Below, piece by piece: positions 56,286 to 64,000 of a stretch of DNA of 64,000 nt. Every line of letters starts with the position of its first letter. The first letter of the stretch is position 1. Origin of the DNA: Cryoendolithus antarcticus (lineage: Eukaryota > Ascomycota > Dothideomycetes > Cladosporiales > Cladosporiaceae); NCBI GenBank assembly GCA_002077065.1, contig NAJO01000014.1:620001-684000 (forward strand), given 5' to 3'. Position numbers and translations under genes: made by a program. Below the pieces are notes generated by a model. The model saw only the letters and a list, made by a program, of their open reading frames with translations, made no database searches and was not told where the DNA came from.

Positions 56286-57465
56286 GTTGTAATCTGGCGG
56301 GATTGGGCTGACCGTGTAGGCTACGTTGACTGTATATCGCAAAGCTTGCAATCAATTAGGTTGAGACCAGTCGAATGGAGGATGAGTTGAAGAGAAAGAG
56401 TTCGAGAAACGGAATTGCTCAAATGGTGCGTCGAGCATGAGGCCACGGGCGAGCAAACTTGTCAGCACCGCCAGCGCAAATACAATGAACGCATCGAACA
56501 GCTCGTGGAACTCTAACGTGCCTTATCCTACCAGTCCCGTGCTATTCTGACCGCACGGTATAGGAGTATGAAAGCATGTTCAAGAGCATAGTCTTAGGAA
56601 TTAAACACTCATGCTTGCGGCGAGAAAGCCGTTGTGTATATGTCTAAATGGATTAGAGTATGCGACACTTACTACTGCACAGCTCTGTGCGGCCACGGTG
56701 GTGGATAGCGAGATCACAGGACATCATCCGGCGTGTCCAGCAACATCTAGTCCGTTCACGTGTCGGCTCAGTGACCAGTGCGATGGCGTCCAATTTGCTC
56801 CATTGTCAGAGCGGTAGAGGCCCACGAACTGATAGTGATAGTGGCGACGACATCAGAGCTCATATAGTAGACGTTCCATATAGTCCTGCGTGGCCTGTGC
56901 CAGATGTCACCATCGCGTAGAGGTCTTCATTGCGTTGAAGTGTCGTTTCCGAACTACCAGCAGATCGGGATGCTCTTCCTTTTCCTGGCTAAGCGAAAGC
57001 TTGAGTCACAAATGAGTGTCAGCAGGTCTGGCTATGCATTGTCGCAGTGCTATTGTTGACAGCATCGCGTCGGACTGTGTACATTGAATCGAGGAGGGCG
57101 AATGCGAGAGATGGAGTCCGTTTCGTGCACGGGCCTCGAGATCACTACCTTCTTCAGGCCTCACGCTCGCACAGCACTTACTGGATATTCAAGGGGCAAT
57201 GGAAGCTAAGGTTTCGCAGCTATGCTCTTCTCATTTGAATTTCTATCTAGTGCAGAACGCTACAATGAAAAGGGAGAACTTCGTCCTTGCCCTTGCCGAC
57301 GTAAAAGCAAACTGCTCCAGCACCCAGCATAGATAAAAGCACGAACACCTCAGCCTACCGCAAAGCCATCGCCTCAGGCTAATATCAGTAACCATAGAAA
57401 TGAAATCTCACAAGCCCAAGATCGCCGCCCAGTTATCATTTCCATCAGCTCTCGAGGATTGATCC
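56286..57465. other. Intergenic region between the secreted-protein copies
   Basis: These 1180 bp include the former promoter of the 55.2-56.3 kb copy and the second flank repeat (57213-57297). Small frames such as 56611-56817 have no similarity to known proteins. Nothing else is recognised. Confidence 0.4.
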
Positions 57466-58628
57466 TCAGTCAGTGCTCTCCCGGTCCAGCTCAGCCCTCC
57501 GCTGTCCTTTCCTATTCCCATTATTGTCCTTCACCCCATCATGCTTATCGTAGATCCCTCCCGCGGCTGTACATATAGTCTTATTCGCGTCATGCGCGTC
57601 CCAGCCCTTCTTGTGGTCAGTCCATTCGGGCGGATCGCGAAACCAGAAGTCATCTCCGCCATAGCCCTCGTGGTACTGGAAATACGGATCGACGTAGGTG
57701 TCGAAAATGTAAGTATCTTCGGCGTTCGGGACGAAACGTTCGAGGTTGCTACAGTACTTGTTGTGGCCGACGATCGGGGGATTGGGGTCCGCGAGGTAGA
57801 ACAGATGGTCGTTGTACTTGTCATCTTGGCCTTGGGGGACGTAAGTACCAAGGTCGAGTTGGCCTCCGCGCTTGTTGTCCGTGTGGCCACCATCGCAGCT
57901 GTGGAATTGGTCAGTCCTGTAAGCTTCCTCAACAAACCCTTCGTGCTTCGAGAGTGGACGTACTCGTGATTGTAGACCTGCTTCAGTCCACGCGTGCAAG
58001 CCTCTGCGGAGAGTGTATAGTTCATTCCCGCTGGCGCACCGAGGCCAAATCCGATATGTAAGTATACGGAGCCACTGTCGCCGCAGTCGTCGTGAGCTTT
58101 ACCGCCGTGCATCGCCGGCGGCCAGTACGTGTAGGTCTGTGCGTAGCTGGTGTTGACAGCGGTGAGACTGAGGACCTTGCCGTTCACGTTGTTGCAGAAG
58201 GTCTCGACCGCCTTGTCGAAGAAAATGTTCGAGATGCCTGGGAAACACATTAGCCGAGCCCATTGCTCATCTTCGCCGAGACCCAGGGTCTCTTTACCGT
58301 GACCTCCGAAGCAGTGTGCTTGTTTGAGGAACGCCGTGCCGTCTGTCTTCTTCAGGGCGTCGGCGGCGACTGTACCCCAGGGGATCTGGTTGCCCCAAAG
58401 GATCGGCACGCTGTGGCTGTCGGGCGCTGTCGGAGGAATGTGGTCGTCCGCCATTGGGGGAGGCGAAGGCTTATCGCCATCACGCGCCATGTGGAAGGTC
58501 TCGCCATTTCGCATGACGAGGTCAGAGACTTGGTTCAACGCAGGAAGGGCAGCCGTGAGAGTGGCCAGGAGAATTAGCAGAGCGAGCACCCAGACAGGGC
58601 GAGCCAGCTTGAAAGGTGTGATAGACAT
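57466..58628 (-). CDS. Secreted protein of unknown family, intact copy
   Basis: Exon 1 (58628-57964) and exon 2 (57898-57466) join through a 65-nt GTACGT...CCACAG intron, with a codon split 2+1, giving 365 residues. The signal peptide is MSITPFKLARPVWVLALL with ILLATLTAALP after it. The mature part has Cys-containing blocks shared with the neighbour copy: AHCFGGHG, TFCNNVNGK, YWPPAMHGGKAHDDCGDSG, LHIGFGLGAPAGMNYTLSAEAC, YNHDCDGGHTDNKRGGQLDLG, LFYLADPNPPI and GYGGDDFWF. Eight or more cysteines suggest disulfides, and N-x-S/T sites suggest glycosylation. I see no enzyme motif and cannot name the family. Reading straight through the intron yields a frame of equal length with a poor Ser/Thr tail; the spliced form matches the paralogue. 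Confidence 0.8.
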
Positions 58629-60907
58629 TGCGTCTTATTGAGGCTGAATCGAGTGTCGAGTACAATCGAGGCGAGGATCGACACGTATCGAGTATGGATC
58701 GTATCGTATGTAGAGGAGTGGTGGAAAGAAATAGCAAATACAGAAACGAGTCAAATAGTGCCTGGAAGCCGAAGCCTTCGACGAGCAAACCTACCACCAC
58801 AACCACAAACAGCTCTCGAAGCAGCTGCCATGGCGGCGCAAATACTGCGGCAAGCTCAGTGGTAAGAGCCGTGCAACTTTATACTGGATTTCAGCTTCAG
58901 TTGCATGTTTTGATCCGACATCCTAAAGCGTATGCTTCTGAACAAACAGTATTGCACAGGCTTGAATGCAGAGCCGTGCAAAGAGACTGATTGTATCCGG
59001 CAGGCAAGTGGTGCAATTCGAGTTAAGGGAGCAGCGAATGCCTTTTGTTTCACAGTCTCTGCGATCCCTAGCAGTCTGTGCTCAGCAGCAATATCAACAA
59101 ATACGTATGTTCCTTGGGCACTGGCCTCTCACCAATTGTGATCTCGTGCGAAGGGAGTACATGAGCCGGCAATGCTACTACGGATTTTCCGAATTTCCGC
59201 AGCGCAACGTAGGTCAATGATGTCGAGGGGCGGCGATGGACATGGAGACGACCCGGGAAACCTTCAGCTGCAGGTGCTTGCTTGGGGAGCTCATATCGTC
59301 ATCGCCAAATAGAACCAGCGTTGCTGGTGCAGGTCTGCCAGCCAGTGGAAGCTGAGCCGCACTCCAGCACCTGTGAAGTCGTCATCCGGTAGTGCTACAG
59401 TGTCAGGGCGACATATACGATCGGTTGGTGGATTTGCTCAGGGGTATCGTTTCTAGGAATCTAGGCGTCGATGGCACGGGAAAATCTGTGCGATCAGCAT
59501 CGTGGATACTTGTGACGTTGACATCTACGCAAGTAGACATAGCATCGCATTGTGTAGGTCTGGAGTATGTGCTGGAGCTGCGTCGCCAAGACCGAGTCTC
59601 CATGTTGCGGCAAGAACGACGCGTTTGATCCAGACGTCCGGTCTGGGCCAACTCGAAAGTTGCTGATGTCGAATGAGAGCAAGGCGCAGGGCGCGCTTCG
59701 GATGTTTGCCTCTACAGCATCCCACGCGCGCCGTACCTGCATTTGATCCTCATCAATAACCGGCGACTCGCCTAAAAGGTCGGCATACCGCTCGCGAGGC
59801 GCATCCATATATTGCGGGGAGTGCTATTTCAGGGGTACGCAAATCAATATGCAGGAGCCGGAGGCGTTTGCGCAGATGACATCTCGAATGACCGCATTCG
59901 GCTGGAGCATTGGTAGGTATGCAAGTTGGAGACGGCGATGAGGAAGAAGTGAGGTGTACTTTTGGCACTTTGGATAGGGGATCCTGGTGTAGGGTTGTGA
60001 TGTGAAATTGGGTTCGTGGTCGGGACGTTGATTGGGTTTGTGTGACAGCGGGTGGACCATGTGGGCAAGGATTGGGAGCATGGAGATGTTAGGACTTCAA
60101 TGATGAGAAGAGTCGTGATCAACAATGCAGATGAGATGCTCGCTGCATGGAGCGGCAGGGCGGACGGTAGATTCTCCTGTCACTGGTGGGGTTTCTCCAC
60201 CGCTTGACAGTAACAGCCAAGTGCACTCGTGTCCTCGGCAGACGGCAGCAATTGGACATGCAGCTGCAAACAAAGGCGTTTCAGAAACAAGGTCCGCTCC
60301 GCCTTTGAGTTACGCTGGTGTCCGGGCGAACCTTTCGTCTGTGCAGGCTTCGATATGAGGATGCGGTGGAACGATATAATAGATGAGAAGCAATCAAGAC
60401 AGGCGTGCTGTTGTATTGAAGACGATCGCGTGGATGGCCATGTACACTCGCAGGACGCTCCGGCTACAACAGTACAAGTGATGAAACTGCAAGCCGAGCA
60501 TCTGCGCTCGTGAGCAGCGCGAGCCAGTCGGTTCACTCGCGGAAGATCACGACAAGGATGCGAGTGCATCTGCCATCCACTCTGGCCCGCGCCGGGTGTG
60601 GCGTTGTGCATGGTCCCATGTGCATATGTGACAATCTCGCGCATCTCTTGTTGTCACCACGCCTGAGCATATGAGGGCATTAGGCCGGTCTCGCTCACGC
60701 TGCTGACATTCATCAGGGTTCATCGCTGTATGGGAGCTGATGTTGGAAAGATTCTTCGATGCTGAATCATCGTCAGCGTTTCATCTATCAGAGTTATCAC
60801 CACCGACCGTTGCGATCTCACGATTAAATTAAGCGCCAGTCGCTTGCTAACAGCGCGCTCATTGGATGACCGCATCCTGGCCGTGATATGCTTCTCTTGG
60901 ACGTGTG
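58629..60907. other. Long intergenic region with one possible gene fragment
   Basis: This 2279-bp stretch separates divergent genes. Its one gene-like piece is minus-strand 59494-59830: a possible exon after a TGAAATAG acceptor reads HSPQYMDAPRERYADLLGE, then DEDQMQVRRAWDAVEAN and ALLSFDISNFRVGP before quality drops. I see neither a start exon nor a clean end, so it is probably a relic. No repeats or RNA genes were recognised. Confidence 0.35.
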
Positions 60908-63900
60908 ATGCAGTCCAGCTCGCAGCTTCGCGAGCACCGCGGGCACATCACCTCTCCACTGGCTCGCCACGACGACCCACACACCACCGCGCCCTCGCCC
61001 GCCTCCACCACCCCTCGGCACCCGCTCCCCTCGCTGTCCAATCGCAGTAACAATCATGATAGGCCTCTAGACGTCGACCGCGTGCGAGTGCCTAACCCAG
61101 CGAAAAAGGCCGGACCCAACCCTGCGCTGGACGAGGTGCGCAAGGCTGCTGCTGCCGATGCCGTGAGGGAGGAGGCTGCTAGTGCTGCTGCTACTGCCAG
61201 GCACACCGGCGCTGCCGGCTCTGCGTCTGCTGCGGACCAACATCGTGCTGCTGCTCAGTTGGCCAGGAACGTCAGCGCGCCTTTGCTTGGCGGTGCGGTG
61301 TTGAGCTCTTCACCTCCCGCCTCGCCGAGTATGTCTTCTCTTTCGAGGTCTGCTCGGCAGGAGCTGCAGCCCACGATGAACCGCACGGCTTCGCTGGACT
61401 CGACCGTATCTTCGCAGTCGAGCGCATCAATACAGCAGAGGGTCAACGGGACCAATGGGATCAATGGCTCTTCGCGCATTCCGGAGCCTTCCGGACCACA
61501 GGACGCGGACACACTGATTGCTGCGGCTGGTTCGGCGGAGGCTGCTGTGCTGAAGCTGCTGAGCGAGAAAAACTCGGCAGCATCACATAGCGCGCAGCTA
61601 TGGCGACTCGTGGAGAAGCAGAGGGCGATGATCCTTGGGCTGACTAAGGACATGGAGAAGATGACAAGAGAGAAGGATCGCTACAAGAGGAAGCTCAAGG
61701 AGAGTCTGGTGCAGTCTACATCTGCTGGAACGCTGGCTTCGGCCGGCCAGCATCTGGATGGAACTCTGGGACGCGAGGACAGCCAGTCACCTGTACCGCG
61801 CGACAATGCGCTGGTGGATACACAGCGGCATGCGCTTCGGGATGGCAGCATAGCAAGCCGACAGATAAGCGATGCTTCGGAGGTAGCCTCGATCACGCCA
61901 GGTCGCTCAGACACACCTCAGGACTCGGCGACCACGTCTTCAGCTGTTCCATCCACGCCGCAATCAGCAAGCAGTGTGGCTGCGATCGGCCGCAAGTATG
62001 AGCGCAGCAATGGTCTCACAACAGCTGCAACAGTGCTTCCATTTGAGGGCAAACTACCAACTCCACTAGTACGCATACCCACGGGGACGCCCCCAATCTC
62101 GCCAAAGACAGACGCAACCACAAAGAGTCCGCAGCAAGAGGCGAAGGGACATAAGCCATCACTTTCGATCTCGTCCGCAGCAAGTCCACCGCCCAGCGCA
62201 GCATCTTTCTCCGGCGCGTTCAAGGGAGCGTCGCGAAAGGCGCCGCCTGCACCACTGCAATTGTCACCCAACCCATATACTGACGCAATGGCGACATCAC
62301 ATGGATCCGATTCGGAATATGAGGAAGACCCGCAAAGCGCACGTGCGGATCAGATGGCACGAGGAAGACGAAAGACACGGGAAGATGACGACAGGGAGCG
62401 CGAAGCGATAGCACGGGAAGAGGAGGAACATCGCAGTAGGTCGATGAAGTCAAAGTCGGGGAAGAGCAAGAGCAAGAGTCAAGGGCCTGGAGAGCAGCGG
62501 CCGGCAGTGGTGGAGATCATTGACGTGCCAGAAGTCAGGAATATGAAGTCTACGGACACAATCGTGCCGAGACCAAAGCCTGCCACATATGAACCGATTG
62601 GTGACCCGGCAGCAATACTACGCCAACGCACGTTGTCGGATGGTGGAGCTTTGCTACAGCGCAATATCACAGCACCTTCACTCATGAGTCCTGGTCTTCC
62701 CATGAGCCCACGGCCAGGCGATCGGCCTCCGGGATCTGCCATGCCACGAGCTCCGCAAATGGCGCTGAACTCAATGCCACTGTCGCCTCGAGCAGGCGTT
62801 GCAGGTCTACCGCTTTCGCCGCGTCCACCTCGACAGCCCATTCCAATACCGCCACAGACGCCACTAGCATTCGCCTCACCACACTTGGCAAGAGCTGAAG
62901 CATATCAGCATCAGACACAGCCATCGCAAAGCTCAATCGGCACGCTGAATAGCTTTCTCAAGCCCTCGCAACCGCCAAGTCCGGATCGCGACCACTCCTC
63001 ACTGTCGAGCGATCCGAAGTCGCCAGGCGATGTGTACCGCGGTTTCGTGTCCGACCAGTACCCTGATCTGCTACTCCCACCGAACGCCCTTCCTTCGATC
63101 TTCGTGAAGACCGCATCTTCTCGCATGCGACCTTCGCGTGTGAGTATGATCGTGCCAAAATCGGCAGATGAGAACCCTGTCTTCACACTCTCGGTTCATG
63201 AGCGCTCAGAAGGCAGGCAGCTGTGGCGGGTTGAGAAGACGCATGCCGCATTGTCATCGCTTGACCATCAGATACGCCAATTGGCACCATTTAAGGACCG
63301 CTTCCCGGACAAATCCCTTTTCGCTGGGCACGCGCCCTCCAAGATAGACGCTCGAAGACATGCTCTGGACACATACTTTGACCGCATGCTAGACGTGATA
63401 CAGGACGAGCGAGCTGCGAAAGTCGTGTGCAAGTTCCTGTCCACCGACGCGATCGGCGCTGAAAGTAGCGAGTACTTTCCTGTTGCCGCTACAGAGTCGC
63501 GGCCGGATACACCGGTGCATACTGGACGTGTGAGACGTGAAGGCTATCTTACCAAGCGCGGGAAGAACTTCGGTGGCTGGAAGGCGCGGTATTTTGTACT
63601 TGACGGGCCTGCTCTGAAGTATTTCGAAGCGCCCGGTGGTGCCCAGCTAGGCGTCATCAAGCTCCAGAATGCACAGATCGGCAAGCAGTCAGCTGGTGCA
63701 AGCCGCGGAGCTGAAGATGACGAGGACAATCAATTCCGACATGCCTTCCTCATCCTGGAGCCAAAGCGCAAAGATTCCGGCAGTCATGTTCGCCATGTTC
63801 TGTGTGCCGAGAGTGACCAGGAGCGAGATCGTTGGGTCGATGCGCTTCTGCAGTATGTCGACTACCGAGACGAAGGTGAGGAGATAGGTCGAGGCGTACC

Positions 63901-64000
63901 GATCGCTAACACTCGGCCGGACGTCAACACACCACGCCTGCAAAAGTCCTTTAATGACCTACGGCCCGCCTCACGTGGTGTCGATCGCTCGCACCCGAAA
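60908..64000 (+). CDS. Bem3-like PX-PH protein, 3' end outside the window
   Basis: A frame opens at the ATG at 60908 and stays open for 1031 codons to the window edge, with no intron needed. The first 400 residues are Ser/Ala/Pro-rich, with a coiled-coil-like segment near residue 235-255 (LVEKQRAMILGLTKDMEK, then MTREKDRYKRKLKE). A PX domain spans about 757-845 (VFTLSVHERS...WRVEKTHAALSSLDHQIRQL, RRHALDTYFDRML), and a PH domain spans about 877-985 (REGYLTKRGKNFGGWKARYF ... ERDRWVDALLQYV). This order matches yeast Bem3 and its filamentous relatives, which end in a RhoGAP domain acting on Cdc42; that domain would lie beyond 64000. Antisense frames as long as 132 codons here are shadows. Confidence 0.85.
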   Translation, partial: MQSSSQLREHRGHITSPLARHDDPHTTAPSPASTTPRHPLPSLSNRSNNHDRPLDVDRVRVPNPAKKAGPNPALDEVRKAAAADAVREEAASAAATARHTGAAGSASAADQHRAAAQLARNVSAPLLGGAVLSSSPPASPSMSSLSRSARQELQPTMNRTASLDSTVSSQSSASIQQRVNGTNGINGSSRIPEPSGPQDADTLIAAAGSAEAAVLKLLSEKNSAASHSAQLWRLVEKQRAMILGLTKDMEKMTREKDRYKRKLKESLVQSTSAGTLASAGQHLDGTLGREDSQSPVPRDNALVDTQRHALRDGSIASRQISDASEVASITPGRSDTPQDSATTSSAVPSTPQSASSVAAIGRKYERSNGLTTAATVLPFEGKLPTPLVRIPTGTPPISPKTDATTKSPQQEAKGHKPSLSISSAASPPPSAASFSGAFKGASRKAPPAPLQLSPNPYTDAMATSHGSDSEYEEDPQSARADQMARGRRKTREDDDREREAIAREEEEHRSRSMKSKSGKSKSKSQGPGEQRPAVVEIIDVPEVRNMKSTDTIVPRPKPATYEPIGDPAAILRQRTLSDGGALLQRNITAPSLMSPGLPMSPRPGDRPPGSAMPRAPQMALNSMPLSPRAGVAGLPLSPRPPRQPIPIPPQTPLAFASPHLARAEAYQHQTQPSQSSIGTLNSFLKPSQPPSPDRDHSSLSSDPKSPGDVYRGFVSDQYPDLLLPPNALPSIFVKTASSRMRPSRVSMIVPKSADENPVFTLSVHERSEGRQLWRVEKTHAALSSLDHQIRQLAPFKDRFPDKSLFAGHAPSKIDARRHALDTYFDRMLDVIQDERAAKVVCKFLSTDAIGAESSEYFPVAATESRPDTPVHTGRVRREGYLTKRGKNFGGWKARYFVLDGPALKYFEAPGGAQLGVIKLQNAQIGKQSAGASRGAEDDEDNQFRHAFLILEPKRKDSGSHVRHVLCAESDQERDRWVDALLQYVDYRDEGEEIGRGVPIANTRPDVNTPRLQKSFNDLRPASRGVDRSHPK

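Noticed and set aside
57531..57963. Unspliced continuation of the secreted-protein gene with a Ser/Thr-rich tail
   Set aside because: Splicing at 57899-57963 restores Cys motifs shared with the neighbouring paralogue, so the read-through tail is intron plus a wrong frame.

Overview
The window is nuclear DNA of a filamentous ascomycete, most likely a Dothideomycete (possibly Capnodiales/Mycosphaerellales, inferred from gene style and not proven). Genes are dense and carry short introns, mostly 46-73 nt with CTAAC or CTGAC branch sites just before the acceptor. Base composition is fairly GC-rich. The gene set is fungal: ATG10, SDH2, STE24, SEC59, STT4, NAT9, a filamentous-fungal F-BAR/DEP/RhoGAP protein and a PhoD/WW protein. 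I see no viral, bacterial or transposon genes and no convincing tRNA or rRNA.

Layout. 0.1-17.4 kb is mostly housekeeping: ATG10 (autophagy E2-like), a U1A/U2B''-type snRNP protein with a GC-AG intron, a flavin monooxygenase, a HAD phosphatase divergent from SDH2, a Ser/Pro-rich protein, a SUMO-like small protein, STE24, an RNA polymerase I A14-like protein divergent from mitochondrial bL34 (spliced), and dolichol kinase SEC59. 17.6-26.0 kb holds two large minus-strand genes, a WW plus PhoD-like phosphatase and a 1385-residue disordered protein. 27.7-31.5 kb is an accessory island with one intact member of an unrecognised family followed by two broken tandem copies. 32.2-38.5 kb has a multi-pass membrane protein, a nine-exon phenol-2-monooxygenase-type flavoprotein and a secreted class 3 lipase.

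38.5-44.2 kb is a tandem triplication of cysteine-rich secreted, probably wall- or GPI-attached proteins with identical intron layout. Two of the three copies have a small antisense ORF or its remnant upstream, so the duplicated unit appears to be a divergent pair. 44.3-54.7 kb returns to signalling: STT4 (PI4-kinase) divergent from an F-BAR/DEP/RhoGAP protein, then NAT9. 54.7-58.6 kb is a second tandem pair of unrecognised secreted proteins, one carrying an in-frame stop. From 60.9 kb to the window edge runs a Bem3-like gene (PX and PH domains seen; the RhoGAP part would lie outside).

The conserved genes serve basic functions: splicing, autophagy, respiration, prenyl-protein processing, dolichol phosphate synthesis, mitochondrial and rRNA production, and phosphoinositide/Rho signalling at the plasma membrane. 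The three accessory islands hold tandem families of secreted or unknown proteins, and this is where the novelty lies. Exon joins were worked out by hand from splice signals, reading phase and family similarity; no search was run.
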